DNA from: Pseudovirgaria hyperparasitica | Lineage: Eukaryota > Ascomycota > Dothideomycetes > Acrospermales > Acrospermaceae | Length of the DNA: 64,000 bases | Assembly: GCF_010093815.1 (NCBI RefSeq) | Contig: NW_022985565.1 | Location: 87,924 to 151,923 of the forward strand | Reading direction: 5' to 3' | Shown: piece after piece, positions 47,341-59,843 of the stretch | Layout: each line of letters starts with the position of its first letter | How positions within the stretch are numbered: position 1 is the stretch's first letter | The notes under the pieces: model-generated | Databases searched by the model: none | The model's input: the letters and a program-made list of their open reading frames with translations, nothing else | What the model was told of the DNA's origin: nothing | Made by a program: the position numbers and the translations under genes

Positions 47341-50286
47341 TCTGGCTGGTAACAATACTTCAGAATATCTAATGGGTTAGATATGGATGGCAACAGTGCA
47401 AATTCGACTCGCGGCAGGGTTGCAGAGTGCCAATATATACCAAGCGCAACGGGAAGCTTGCGGCGTGCTTCGTGCCCCGAAGAGCGCCAACTATGGATCC
47501 TTCGCCGGCTAAGGAAGTAACGATTGCTTATATGGTTTCTGTTTCAGCGTCAGTTTAAGCTCCACGTTGTCAGAAGATCAGCCTCGAGTGGTATCTGGGA
47601 AGTACAGGCCACCGCGAATGACGTACATGGCAAATCCGTCGACTCCAAACTGTTGGGTGAAACAAAGCCAGATATATCGGCAATAGCAGAGTTGCCTGGC
47701 TGCGCGATCGGATAATTCGGCGAATAAGGATTTCCAAGTGGCTGAAGAAGCGCGTTGGAGGCCGTACACGGTTGACAAGAAAGGTCATACAACATGCGAG
47801 ACTGGCACAGACAGAGTTTATGAATATCCAATACCATGGAGACAGGCACAACGAGAAGAGTTTTTTTGCGCTGCGCTGCCCACAAGTCCGCTGTCAGGGT
47901 CTAAGAGCGGAGAGAGTGGAGGTGTAAAAGTGGAATGGACGGCACGTCGAAGAGGAAAATGTAGCGATCCACCCATCTCATCGTCTCTAACCTCGCATTG
48001 ACGTTAGTCCGGATGAAGTGGGTGCTTGTTTACCCACGGACGTGTGTGGGGTCCATGTTTACGGATGAATTCTGTCAATCGCGGCCTAGGGCCCAGTGAG
48101 AAAGGCCTTGATGATTGATACCACGGCCATGGCTCCCGAGGTCCTCCGTATCGACTTCGTCTCCAAATGTCGTCACTGCAGGCCAGACCTGGTCACTGAC
48201 AAGCAACACCAAGGGGTCTTGTCAGCGCCACAAGCGGCCGATAGCATGAGATACGATGCGATTGAGCGAAGATTGATGCGATTCAGAGAGGGTTTGGCGA
48301 TGCGGAGAATCCGATGGCGCCGCACGTGTTCGGCAAAAATAACAATGGTAATGATAATAATAGCAAACACTCGGTGATGGGTAGTAGCATAGGCCATTAT
48401 TATCATGAAATTCTCAGCTACTACGTCTGGAGTTTTTAGCCAATCATACAGCTGAATCTGACCCCGTGCACTCATCTTAGGGTCTCATTGCACGGCTATG
48501 AAGATCGAACGGCCCGCTATCCTGCGCGGGTGGCAGCATTAGGCCAATGAGAGCAGGCTATCTTAGATCCGGTAGCACACTAGCTACCTAGGTAGCCTCA
48601 GCTTGGGTCGTTAGACTCGCTTTTAGTTACTTATGTCATCAGCCTTCCGCTGAGGTAAAACTCATTAACCTAGACTACTGATTTCCGTATCCAGTCGTGC
48701 CTTAATGTCACATCGATCGTTCTCCGAAACTGGTGCCTTGGGGCAACATGTCGGCTACCCTAATCGGCCACTGACATATCCGTGTCACTTTCTTCAGCAG
48801 AATCAGCACTCGTCGTCCATGTTATTACCGTTGTACTTCGTACATTGATCCTATGAACACAGAGTACTAGACATTTACACCATTCACATCTTTACATTGT
48901 AACCAGCGTAGTTATTATTACTGCCACTAAATGAAGAAATTCGCTCCGCTGTCAAGACCCGCTTGCTATGACCACATCCATTGCCACGGAACACGATTAA
49001 ACCCGGCTTCACTGATACCCAGAAACATGCGGCAATTAATCTCCAAGTCTCAATTGGACTAAGTTAACGACCTAATTCTTAATGACTCAATGAGCTCATA
49101 TGCCGCATAGTGGAGCCATGAACTCCCAACGCACGCAACCTACTCATGCTTGCCAGCTATTATATATACATATTGTACATGCCAGTCGCTTTACGTGCAC
49201 AGGTTGGCCCATGCTCGCTAAACACCCACCATTGAAGTCCCTCCATCTCCCAAGAGCTCACCACGTGCTATCGGACAAGCAGCTCTACGATTACGAGTAG
49301 CTTCACCGAATGCCAGGTATAGTACAGCATTGACTTATCACGCAGAGACCTAGCGGACATACCCGATTATGGCTCAACCATGCTAATACTCACGAGGCAC
49401 AATATCACGTCCACCACTAGGGGCTTTCCGGCCAGACACGCAGCCTCGCCATGTCTTGTACGAGCTCTGTTACGTACGTGGACATAGACGCGTGACATAC
49501 GTTTTGCTTCCTGGTGACACGAGAGTTGACAGTGCTGCACTTGGACCCGGAATAGTGAGAGGCATATGTGTCGCATGTGTCGCTGTTGTCTGCTGCTATT
49601 ACGGGCTATCGTATCCGCACGAAGAGGTCGTCTTGAGGTAGTTGACATCGGGAAAGAGGAAAGATAGCAGAGAATTCGCGGTCCGTCAATGTCTAGTACC
49701 ATTGTCCAGCCTGTCCGCAACACAGCAGCTCGACTAGATGAGGTACGACTGTACAGTGGTATTCGTCAATACGCTCCCTTATCACAACAGTATCCGCCAT
49801 AACATTCCATACCATGTTAGACCATCATCTATTCTATCTACATAAAGACGTCCATGTCACATCTAGAGGGGGGCCCTATATATGCCTATAGTTCCCTGCT
49901 ATATAAATTCCAAGTAATCTATGGGAAGGCGCCCATAACCCAGCAGATCCCGAGTTCTGAGTGCAAATCCCCGAGAGTCGCAGGTCGGCACGGAAGGGAA
50001 GTGCCAAATAAACCAGACCAAACAGTATTCAAGTCCATGTTATGGAATAATTGTGAGACGCAGCTCTGCAGTATGGGAGACTGATAGAAGAAATAATCGT
50101 CTTCAAGATAGAAGGTAGCAAGCAAAATGTTAAGGGAGGCGAGATCTAGGCACGTTAGTACCAAACAGTGTGCGTGAATGTTGACGCGTGGTTATGGTGG
50201 TTAGGCGAAGAACAAGCTCATCGAACGCAATCCTAATGCCTCCACATAATTCAAGCTCGGTATCATACTTACGTTGTATACAGCTC
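47341..50286. other. Long intergenic region (2.9 kb)
   Basis: Many short frames occur on both strands, none with family features or consistent codon use. The region contains the promoter of the phosphate transporter. A CACGTG, the core bound by Pho4/NUC-1-type regulators, sits at 48323-48328, almost 1 kb upstream of the ATG; one such site that far away is weak evidence. Another CACGTG lies at about 49263. No tRNA or repeat was recognised. Confidence 0.5.
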
Positions 50287-53035
50287 TTACAGCGCACTCA
50301 AAACCGCCTGTACACCTACACTCCCGGCGTCCTCTCTCTTACTGATATAACCCCTCAATTCACCCCGCTCATCGCCTTTGACGCTCCTCAGCCTCTCTCT
50401 CAACGCATCTGGATTGATCACAAACAGATTCGCCACATCCACGAGCACATGCATCGCTTCCGCTCCCGGGGGTAGCTCGTCACCTAACGGCCAATCTCGT
50501 ACTGTATCTACATATTTCGTCACGTCCCTACTGAGTACCAGACCTCCTGTGAGACTGATTGTGAATCTTCGGAAATGTTCCAGAAGCAGCGAGCGCACGC
50601 CGATGACAAGCTCAGTGAGGAAGACAGACAGATTGCGACCGCTGAGGGCGGAGGTAGCAAGCAGGCTCGTCTTGCTGAGGAAGGTAGTGATTGCTTGGCA
50701 GGTAGTGGTTTCACTGCTAAGGGCAACCGCGACGGCGTCGTCGTCTTTGGGACGGAAGTCGTTCTTTTTTTGTTGGGCTAAGAGTTTGGTGATATAGTTG
50801 AGCGCGGAATCAATGGTCCGGTGAAGAATCGTGCTTATTTTCGACTCGAGTGTCGTGGTGGTGTTGAGCGTGTTTTTCTCGATATCGCGGCGGATCATGG
50901 TAGACGAGGAGGCGAGTGGGAGGAGAACGGTCTGAACGGAAGTGGATAGCAGGTGAAGGACGCCGATGGCCGAGCGAAGGGTGTTGAAATAGGAGTAGTC
51001 TGGGAGAGACTTGCTGGTTTCTTGGGCTAGTGCTTGTTCGGCGGCGCTGTATCATACTGTTAATTCTGAGATATGCTCGTTGAACTGCGCACTTACGCAT
51101 CGAGTGCTGTGTCAAGATAAATATCGCCCATATGGACCAATAGCAGATTCAGTAGTGCTTGCACATCTTTCGGTGTCTCGGGTCCGCCATGAGTGAGCTC
51201 CAGCCCTCTACCAACACCTTCCGCTAGCCACTTCAACATCCGTTTGGCGTTTGGTATGCTTAATGCCCCATCTTCCTCTGTGACATCAATTTCCTTCTTC
51301 TCGGTCTCTGCCTCTTTCACACCTGCTATACGTAAGAGCATGGCCTTTTGCGATGATGGTATCTCAGCAGAGTCCAGTCGTTCCATGTATGCGTCTCGGG
51401 CTGATGACAATAGTTCTTTGCCACGCTGACTAAAAGACGAGAACATTGTCGTCGGTGCCTTTCGTCTTTTGGAATGGTATACTGTAAACTTGAAGAGCAA
51501 AGACGAATATAATTCGTCCAGATTCTTCTTCTCCCGCTCTATGTAAGTCGTACCTACAAATGGAGGAACAAAGAGGTCTTCGAGCTGTTGGTCAAGAGTC
51601 GCAGCAATTTGAGACGTGGCTGGCTCGGGGTGCTCCGTCAAACCATGTGCCTTTAAGTCGTCTACTAGGCCCTGAGCGTATGACCTGGCTGACTGTAGCG
51701 ACCGCAGGAATGCTAACGATGATACCGAGTCGGCCTTTTCAAGAACCAATTCAAGTCTTTGTTGGATCTTTGTTAAGTCAGCTAGGAGTGGTATGTATAA
51801 TGCGAGGTACTAACCGATTGTTGAAACACTCTCTGTAAGAACCTGATCAAAACTTCATCGTAGAATGGAAAAGCGCGTTTGATGATAAAGGACTCTTCTT
51901 GGACCACAATTCTCACTTCGTCAATCAGTGTTTGCAAGCTCGGATCCACGCCAGGAGGCTCTGTGTCCGGATCCGCTAGGCTTGCCCACCTGAAAAGACA
52001 GTTAGTGGGGTCCTAAATGTAGTATCAGAGCTTGAGCTCACGCTTCATCATCCCCAGCAATCTCCTCAGTAATCAATTGACTTCTATCAATGAAGAACTG
52101 ATGCTGATTGACGAAGAGTGCCTTCACACTGGACCCGTCGCTAAAGTCTCTCAAGGCAATGGCACATTCCTTCATCCGCTCAAAATCTTGCCGTCGATAG
52201 AAGCCATCAAATTGCTTCAGAAGATCTGTCTCAAGTGATTCTAAGAATTTCTCGATGATTTCTCTCGTCCGATTCTTCGCTTGAGCTCCACTGCGTAGCA
52301 GAGAGCCATTCACACCTGTGCCATTGAATTGTGACGCAGGATCCCCGTCAAGGCGATGACTTATGCGTAACAGCTGTCTCGCCATGTTTGCAGCTTGTAC
52401 TGATCCTTCTCCCTTCCCCTTCTTGTCCTCTAACCTATTTAGATGTCCCTTTTCAGAGACATCAACCCAACAGTGTATCAGTTCTGCAGCGTCTTGCGCC
52501 CTTTGGCTCTGTCTGTTCAGCTCCTCAAGCTGTTCTCCTATCCTCAGGGCAGCATTACCCCCAGCATCGTCCACGTTTCCATTAAGCGAGCTGTCCAATG
52601 TATTGAAGTTCTCCACAGCCATGTCCAATTTCGATCCAAGCGTCTGTACAATACGACCATGCTCAGCTTCTGCTCTTCGAACAGACCCCGAAAGCTCGTT
52701 CTCTTTTTCTTCCAAGTCCTCTGAGAGACCTCCTAGTCGCGATAGTGCATGCTCGAATGTTCGAATCAGAGGCTTAGGGTCGAATGCCTGTTGTGCGACG
52801 CCCGGGCCGGAGCGTCTAGAGGCTGGTACAGCAGCATCAGACAGCGCTTCAATGAAGTCCTTTACTATGAAGTCTTTGTCCTATGTAGTGTGACTTAGTC
52901 TCTGCACCCTTGACGACGTCCAGAGAAACGTACCGAGAATGTCTCCAAGGTGAAGATAGGTCCTTTTTGACGAATTGAGCCCGTAAGAGTCGTTCCAGTG
53001 ATGATTGAGGCGGTATCGGCCGCTCCAGGAGCCAT
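50287..53035 (-). CDS. SEC10: Exocyst complex subunit Sec10 (five exons)
   Basis: Sec10 is a rod-like helical subunit of the octameric exocyst, which tethers Golgi-derived vesicles to the plasma membrane at growth sites. I read complement(50287..51046, 51097..51767, 51815..51989, 52042..52880, 52934..53035), 848 aa. The introns of 47-53 nt have GTACGT, GTGAGC, GTTAGT and GTAAGT donors, and all junctions are in frame. Family marks are FTLETFS at the end of exon 1, DFIVKDFIEALSD, the coiled-coil stretch EEKENELSGSVRRAEAEHG, AWASLADPDTEPPGVDPSLQ, VQEESFIIKRAFPFYDEVLI and RVFQQS|IQQRLELVLEKAD across the third intron. The ATG at 53035 lies in a short first exon. The length matches other fungal Sec10 proteins. 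The gene diverges from NUS1, with 554 bases between the starts. Confidence 0.93.
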
Positions 53036-53589
53036 TGTGGCCTGTTACCTTCCTGTCATTCCCGGGAGGTCAATTACCCACTGATTCAATGCGGAGAAGC
53101 GGGCGGAGAAGGTAGGGCTGTGAGCATTAATGTCGCAGTCTCTCAGAAGGTAGATCGAATGACTCCTGAGACCAGACAATAGTCTGTTGCTGGCTAGCTA
53201 CTCGATATATCCAGACACTGGGGCTCGTGCTGTATGGTTAGCGAACAGTAAATACAAGATTGGAGCTGCAGTATCCATCTCCACCCAAACATAGACCCTG
53301 GCGGCGCGTGGCATATGTGGCTGAATAGTGGCGGTGCGCACACCAAGCTTCAACTTCTAAGCAAACGTACGTCAACCCATACGATGATCAGGCTTCATGG
53401 CGAAGCTAAGTTACTTCATGCAGTTTCTATAAATACTGTAGACTCACTCAGAACACGCTCTATTTCAATGTCCTCTTTGACCTATATTCATCCTTCTATC
53501 TCATTTATTTGTTGATCTTGCGGGCTGGCCACTCGACCCACAAGTAATACCTTCCTACAGGATAACCATCTCCTCGTATACAGCATACC
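53036..53589. other. Divergent promoter region, SEC10 / NUS1
   Basis: The 554 bases separate the two start codons, so both promoters must lie here. I see no convincing regulatory motif, repeat or RNA. Confidence 0.6.
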
Positions 53590-54661
53590 ATGGTGGCAGC
53601 AAAGGAAACCGCAGTCCTGCGCCGAAACGTCCATCCGGACGGCCGACCTCTCACTAAACATGACCGTGAGAATCTCCTCAAACCATACCTTCCTCCAGCC
53701 GCACCACAATCCATCTCTCACGCTCCGATTTCCTCGACGCGCCCAAAACGGTCCAAGCCAATGCGCTCATTCCTGAAGACGCAGCTCCACTTTCTCACAT
53801 TCACCCTCGTCCACTTCATATTCTCACTCTATATCCGCTTCCGCAAGGCCTACCACTCCGTCCTCGACCGCGTATGCGCTATCTTATACTACCACCATCG
53901 CACCCCCGAATACATCCATAAAGACGTAAAGCAACTATCTCGCCTCCCGGCACACCTGTCTGTAGTCCTTGAACTGGATGATGACGAACACTCAGGGGCT
54001 GGCCTGTCTAGCTTAGTGTCGGACCTCGCAGAGCTCGCAGCCTGGACTGCGTGCGCTGGCATTCCGTTGCTTAGCGTCTACGAGCCGAGCGGTGTCCTGA
54101 AGAACTACATTCCGCAAACGCATCGGAGTATCAGCGAGACATTGGCGTCGTATTACGGACCCTCGCACCCAGGCAAACCTACACTTTCCATACGTGCTCC
54201 GCACTTGCCTTCTTTCTCGCCTCCGACAACTCCCCCTGGCACCGCGGAATCCGGCGCCGAAGGATCCAGTCCGCCGCATTTGACGATTCTGCTACTCAGT
54301 GCGGAAGACGGCCGCAGTACACTTGTTGATCTGACAAAGACACTGGCTGAGATGGCTCAGCGGCAGAAGTTGAGCCCGGCGGATGTTAGTGCAGAGCTGA
54401 TCGATGCCGAAATTTCGGAGAGTGTAATGGGCGAGCCGGACTTGCTGGTATTGTTTGGACCACGAGTAATTTTGAAGGGTTATCCGCCGTGGCAGATGCG
54501 GTTGACGGAGATATTGTAAGTATAGTCATTCTTCTTGAGGCCCAGGGTATTTGCTAATGATAGTGCGTAGCCACGTTCCGGATAATGAGGGAGTTAATTA
54601 CCAAGTCTTTATCAGAGCGCTATTCCGTTATGCGAAGGCGCAGATGAGGTTTGGTAGGTAA
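53590..54661 (+). CDS. NUS1: Dehydrodolichyl diphosphate synthase subunit NUS1 (two exons)
   Basis: Nus1 (NgBR) is the regulatory partner of the cis-prenyltransferase that makes the dolichol carrier for N-glycosylation at the ER. I read join(53590..54515, 54571..54661), 338 aa. The 55-nt intron has a GTAAGT donor and a GCTAAT branch site, and splicing yields RLTEIF|HVPDNEGVNYQVF. The order is: a polar N-terminus; a membrane segment (LHFLTFTLVHFIFSLYI, about residues 66-82); a cis-prenyltransferase-like fold without the catalytic Asp motif of the active subunit; and the C-terminal QMRFGR, which holds the RxG motif that contributes to the shared active site. A Pro/Ser-rich insert sits near residues 200-225. 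Length and C-terminus match the family well. Confidence 0.93.
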
Positions 54662-54890
54662 GTCGGTGTCTGGTTCTCCGTATAGGGCTAGCGACGTACA
54701 GTCCTTCTAAACTATATATCCCGGATGGAGCAGGTCCGAAGTGTTTGAAGAGTAATATTGTAATAATTGAAAAGTGTGTGACATGTATGCACATATGTAG
54801 CCGCATAAATAACCAAGCACATCACGACCCAAGACGCCGTCTATAATCCACATGCAGCAATGTCAAACAATGTGCCGCCCATCTGCCCAT
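54662..54890. other. Convergent 3' intergenic spacer
   Basis: The spacer is only 229 bases between the stops of NUS1 and the cystathionine gamma-lyase gene. AATAAT- and ATAAATAA-type sequences near 54750-54815 could serve polyadenylation in either direction. Confidence 0.4.
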
Positions 54891-56250
54891 TCATGCACCA
54901 TTTTTCACGCCGTTATGACCGTTCACCGCAACCTCCAAGGCCTGCCTCACATCCGCCTCCAGATCCACAGCATCTTCAATCCCACAGCTTACTCGTACAA
55001 GATCATCCCATACACCTGCTGCCTCCCGAGCCTCACGGGGAATGCCTCCGTGCGTCATGCTGGCCGGCACTTCCACTAGACTCTCCACACCTCCCAGACT
55101 CTCTGCTAATGTAAAGATTTGCGTCGCCGCACAGAACCGCGCCGCGCCCTCGCTACCGCCACGAATCCGGAAGCTCAGCATGCCGCCGCCTAGACCATCG
55201 CGGTGTTGTTTAATTGCTATGGAACGCTGGGGGTGCGACGCCAGGCCGGGGTAGTTGACAGCCAATACGTGCGGGCTCTCACTGAGCAGTGTGGCAATGC
55301 GCAGCGCATTCTCGCTCGCAGCACGAGCACGGAGATGGAGGGTCTTCACGCCGCGATGAGCGAGCCAGCAGTCGAAGGCGGAGGGCACGGCGCCGATTGC
55401 GTTCTGCAGAAAGCTGAGTTGCTCGTACAGGACGGGGGAGTTGAGGGCGGCTACGCCCATAAGCACATCGGAGTGGCCGTTTATGTATTTTGTGACAGAG
55501 TGCACGACAATGTCGGCGCCAAGGTCGAGGGGCGTCTGTACATAGGGAGAGCAGAAGGTGTTGTCGACGACGACGTTGATGCCATGTTTGTGTGCTTCGG
55601 AGGAGACAGCGCGGATATCGACGAGGGACAGAGTTGGGTTGGAGGGCGACTCGATCCAGACGAGGGTTGTGGTGGGTCGAATGAGCTCTGTGAGAGAGGT
55701 ATGGAGATTGAGGGAGGGAGTGAAGGTTACAGTAACGCCATGCGCCGCGGCGACTTTTGTGAAGTAGCGGTGCGTGCCGCCGTAGACGTCTGAGACGGAG
55801 ATGACATGGGAGCCGGCTGCGAGTGATTGGAGAATATTAGCAGTGGTCGCACTGCCAGATGAAAAGGCGAGGGCATAGCGAGCGTGTTCGAGGGCAGCGA
55901 TGCTGGTTTCGAAATTGTCACTGTACAGAGTTGTGTTAGTCGTAATTATCAATCAAGTTTCCAGAATGGAGCAAGGACATACCGGTTGGGGTTAGAGCTT
56001 CGTGTGTATTCGTACGCGCCTACTGGCTGTCCGACGGTGGTCTGCGCAAAGGTCGTGGAAAGTGAGATCTGGTGGAGGGTCAGTGCCAATTTTCCTGGAG
56101 CGAATTATTCTTAGTGAAACTTACTGCCTCAATAACTGCACCTGTCACTGGGTCGTGGGGAGAGCCAGCATGGACAGCCAAAGTCCCGAATTGGTGTTTT
56201 GGCGTAGGTGCGCGTGGCGGTGTTTCGATGGGTGCGTCGGTCTGCGTCAT
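54891..56250 (-). CDS. CYS3: Cystathionine gamma-lyase (three exons)
   Basis: This PLP enzyme splits cystathionine into cysteine, 2-oxobutyrate and ammonia, the last step of reverse transsulfuration. I read complement(54891..55920, 55983..56068, 56125..56250), 413 aa. The introns are 56 and 61 nt with GTAAGT and GTATGT donors. The N-terminus (FGTLAVHAGSPHDPVTGAV), SLSTTFAQT and YTRSSNPNR are typical. The fold-type I core has SGSATTANIL, SDVYGGTHRYF, the PLP-binding Asp near 190 (VVVDNTF) and the Schiff-base Lys near 215 in VVHSVTKYINGHSDV. The C-terminal SLGGVESLVEVPASMTHG is shared by gamma-lyases and beta-lyases; the overall pattern favours gamma-lyase, but a beta-lyase cannot be fully excluded by eye. 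Long antisense frames over this gene are codon-use shadows. Confidence 0.9.
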
Positions 56251-57253
56251 GGTGGTAAATGCAATCTATGTCGCAAAATAGTTCAGGAAAGAAGAAACAA
56301 TGCACAGAACTGGTAAAGAAGCTATGCTGGCGAGTGTGTACCTAGAGACGCATATATATATCACAATATGTAACAGAGGATTTGATTTATCACCAGCGCA
56401 GAGACAGGGCGGGGATACACATAATTTTTTGTCGATTTCTAAGACAAAAGTGTTAGGGTCGGCGTCCGACAAGGGTTAAGCTCCAATGACGCGATCGGAT
56501 TGGATGGCCGCTAAGCCGCGTGGAGCCGTACGGCCGCAGGTGACGATGATGATAAATGAATTATATGCCCTGCCCTGCGACCAAAGCAATAATTGTCCTT
56601 CTAGTTTGTTCTCCATTGCCCGTGTCATCAGGTACAGCCATCATTCTATGATAAGTGACGAAAAGAAGGAACTCGTCACCTACTATCAAACCGATAATGC
56701 TGTTCTGAGCAGTCCCCAATGCCTATGACAACATATACTACACGGCGGATTCGATGATAACGCGAACTTGGAATCGTGATCACAAAAAACGGTGTTATCA
56801 TTGTACGTCTTGCGATTTACAACGAGACTACACCACATATACTTGAAGCTGAGACGTGTTGTAACCGAGACGATTTCCCCTGACGATCATGCCCGTGAGA
56901 CAGCCTGGGAGATCGTAATTTCAGTCATGGTCATGTCGTCATACGTGTCATTCGTTTGCGACCCCGCCGATATCATCATCACTTTCATTCACGTGCAGGA
57001 AAATCGAAGTGCAGTAGGATAGTATGCAAACTCTATTGTATTGCTACAGGCACATCCAGGGTACCATGCCTAGCGAATAGGAATTACTGCGGAACGCATG
57101 GTTACATATGTGCCACATAAGAGATCAGACCCGCCGATTACTGTCGTGCTTTTGCGCAACGATGCTTGACCTAATGAGACGCCCCAGCATCGTTAATATG
57201 CACATTGAATGAGATGCTCCTATAATCTCGACCCTCAACCTATGGTCTGGCGT
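56251..57253. other. Intergenic region upstream of the gamma-lyase gene
   Basis: About 1 kb with short frames only. A CACGTG at 56990-56995 lies about 740 bases upstream of the gamma-lyase ATG; bZIP/bHLH sulfur regulators can bind such cores, but a single distant site proves nothing. No RNA or repeat was seen. Confidence 0.5.
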
Positions 57254-57802
57254 TTAAGCAAACATCATAGCAGCCACAACTGCAACGAGGCCAAATGCAC
57301 TGGCCTTCACGCTGGTAGCAGCTCCAGTGGGTGATGGCGTTGGGCTTGGGACAACGCTGGAGACGGCAGAGGGTACTACGATGCTCGGTACGGCAGATGG
57401 GACGACCGGTGGCTGGGTCTCAATCAACAGCGTCGTTGGAGCTTGAGGCTGGCCATCAGATATCTGGCTAATGACTGGAGCGCTGCTCGGTGCCTGGGGC
57501 TGACCATCGGAGATCTGGGAAACTGGTGGAGCTGGAGTAGGTGCTTGAGGTTGACCATCAGAGATCTGGGTAATAACTGGGGCAGACGGAGCGAGGGTAG
57601 GCGCTTGAGGTTGACCGTCAGAGATCTGAGTGACGACGGGAGGAGCGTAGGTTGGGGCTTGAGGCTGGCCGTCTGAGATTTGAGATACAACGTAACCTTG
57701 AGGTACGGTATCTTCGAGGAAGTAGTTGGAGTCCTGACCGCGCGGATTGAGAGCATGCGAGGAGGCGGCGATGGCGACGAGGAGAGCGATTGAGGTACGC
57801 AT
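57254..57802 (-). CDS. PIR-repeat-like, GPI-anchored cell-wall protein
   Basis: This single-exon 182-aa protein has a signal peptide (MRTSIALLVAIAASSHA). Five copies of QISDGQPQAP follow at about residues 41-50, 59-68, 79-88, 96-105 and 113-122, separated by short Pro/Ala/Thr/Val linkers. The repeat matches the PIR signature Q-[IV]-x-D-G-Q-x-Q, whose glutamine forms an alkali-labile ester to beta-1,3-glucan in yeast Pir proteins. A Ser/Pro/Thr/Val-rich stretch leads to a C-terminal hydrophobic segment (GLVAVVAAMMFA) typical of GPI attachment. The C-terminal four-cysteine domain of classical Pir proteins is absent, and the predicted mature chain has no cysteine. It probably sits in the cell wall. 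The tandem repeats predict copy-number variation between strains. Confidence 0.87.
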   Translation of the reverse strand: MRTSIALLVAIAASSHALNPRGQDSNYFLEDTVPQGYVVSQISDGQPQAPTYAPPVVTQISDGQPQAPTLAPSAPVITQISDGQPQAPTPAPPVSQISDGQPQAPSSAPVISQISDGQPQAPTTLLIETQPPVVPSAVPSIVVPSAVSSVVPSPTPSPTGAATSVKASAFGLVAVVAAMMFA

Positions 57803-59843
57803 GTTGACTGGTGTATTGGCGTGTATCTGGTGGATGGTAGTATTTCGGGGTCTATGGTAGGTAGTTGATGAGGTTGGAAAGGAGAATGCAACGAAAAGTG
57901 TGTGGTTAAATAACGACTGTGATACCAGCTCTCAAACGAATGTAGTGGCAGGATAGGTTAGAGGATGAAACAGAAACAGAAGGTAGGAAACATCAAGGCT
58001 GGGGAGACAGCAAAATATAGGATCTCCTGAAGAGTGTGAGTGGGTCAGCGTGCGTTTGTTGCACATGTATGGCCATATTGTCGGTAGCCATGACCACGAC
58101 CGGGAGCCAAAGCAACACAATGCAAAGCAGAAAAAACCTTCTGCCTTTCCCAATCAAGGACAACGCTGACACTGATTGTGGACGCAGCAGGTCAAAGTGT
58201 GTTTCAAAGTGAATGCGCATCGGGTAACGATCATAGCTTCAGTCTGGAATGGAGTACTGATTGGCTACAGAGACCCCTATCGATACCAAACTCCACCAGG
58301 TCCCCGACTAGCTGTCGGGCGCCGTCGGAGGAAGCCCTGGCCCCTGGCATTAGTCGCGCAGGCGGCGTCCATCAAAAAAATTCAAAACCCCCTAACCTCC
58401 ACCTTCCTTGCGGGGACGTCTCTCACATGGTAGACAACTGTGTAGGACTTATATTAGAATTATACAAGCTTTTGGGACGTCATAGTGGCAGTAGGTATGG
58501 TCCGTGTCACAGCGCTACGCCTCAAACCGATGTGACAGTGACTGCCTTGGTCTGTACTTTGTACCTTCTCGCTCGCAACCAACAGCCTATGAACGATTGA
58601 CGGAATGGCTTGGCCGTGCCAAAGATACCTATGCACCATGAGGTAAGGACGCAGTCGCACCACCGCTTCCCCACTCCGCCACGCCATCACTCCACCATCC
58701 ATCCAGACTCGAACTGGAACATTCGCTGGAAATCATCTCGTCTCGCTCTCTGCCTGTCTCTCTTATTGTCTTTCTCGTTCTCTAGCCTTCGCCACCTGTC
58801 ACCTAGCCTTCCTTGCTCGGATTACCTTTCTAATACAGTGACACCCGAAATCTGACAGGCCATCATGCAGTAATGCTGTATATTGCCAATAGTCTCCTCG
58901 TCCTCGCCAATCGATACTGACAATGCTGACATGGGAATCCCTTTACGCTTGTCTGATAACGCTATGTGGCCACCCATGTTAACATTATGCAGGTGCTATT
59001 CAAAGTTAAGACGTCATGATCGTTTTGATCCTCAAGCGAAATTTGAATTCTGATGGTTCTATGAACGTAACGGGCACCCGAGTCTATAAGGGATCTCGGG
59101 GTATTGTACGGTAGAGAGGAATATTCTCCTTCGTCACTGCTACGACAAACCGCCACTACTGTTTCTTCTTAAATCCATGGACGACATTATATTATCAACC
59201 AATTGCCACGTCAACATGTGACTGTTAATGCCCGGTCGATTGCGTCGGACATTTGGGACCTTTATAAGCGCCCTGGGGAAAGACTTATATGACCTAGCAC
59301 ATGTCATTATTTGTACATTAACGCAGAACGGATTCTCACCCCTATACTAATAACAGCGTAGTGATATAAGAATCTGTAAATCTACAACTTCATCCCTGCT
59401 TCAGTCAGTCGTAGCACCAATAGTAATAGAGCGAGATAACAGTAAAGGCCATGCCGAAGGTAGTCGTGGCAAGCAACGCGAAGGAAGAGAGTAGTGGGGA
59501 CCTCATGCTCCACAGTCCGGATTGACAAATTTGACGTATTGTTTGGTGGTGATTGTGACTTCTACCTTATTGTAGGTGGGCGTGAGTCGGCTTTCGTATT
59601 GTCAATCAATAGATGGTGGTGCCAATAACTTAGCAGAAGTATCTGTTAGGATCGATTAATCGAATAATTGCTCTAATCAGATTAAATCAACACAAATAAC
59701 GAAGCATTATTCATTGGTCGCTCATTGGGCTTCCTTCACTAAGCTTCCTGTGTATGCCTTGATTAGTACCTCGAACATCACATCACGAATCAGCATAACC
59801 ATGATTAAAGAAGGATATAGTTTCAAATATACGTGATTCGAAC
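57803..59843. other. Intergenic region (2.0 kb)
   Basis: It holds short unconnected frames, the longest of 140 codons at 58178-58600, without family features. A pyrimidine-rich tract (about 58740-58830) stands out. A GACTCGAAC at about 58706, read on the minus strand, looks like a tRNA box B with a short stem, but no box A or acceptor stem accompanies it. Confidence 0.5.

Noticed and set aside
55203-55793. 196-codon antisense frame over cystathionine gamma-lyase
   Set aside because: Its Gly/Val/Asp-rich composition is the mirror of a GC-rich coding strand; the lyase on the other strand is well supported.
58700-58730. tRNA gene on the minus strand
   Set aside because: Only a box-B-like sequence is present; no box A, anticodon arm or acceptor stem can be found.
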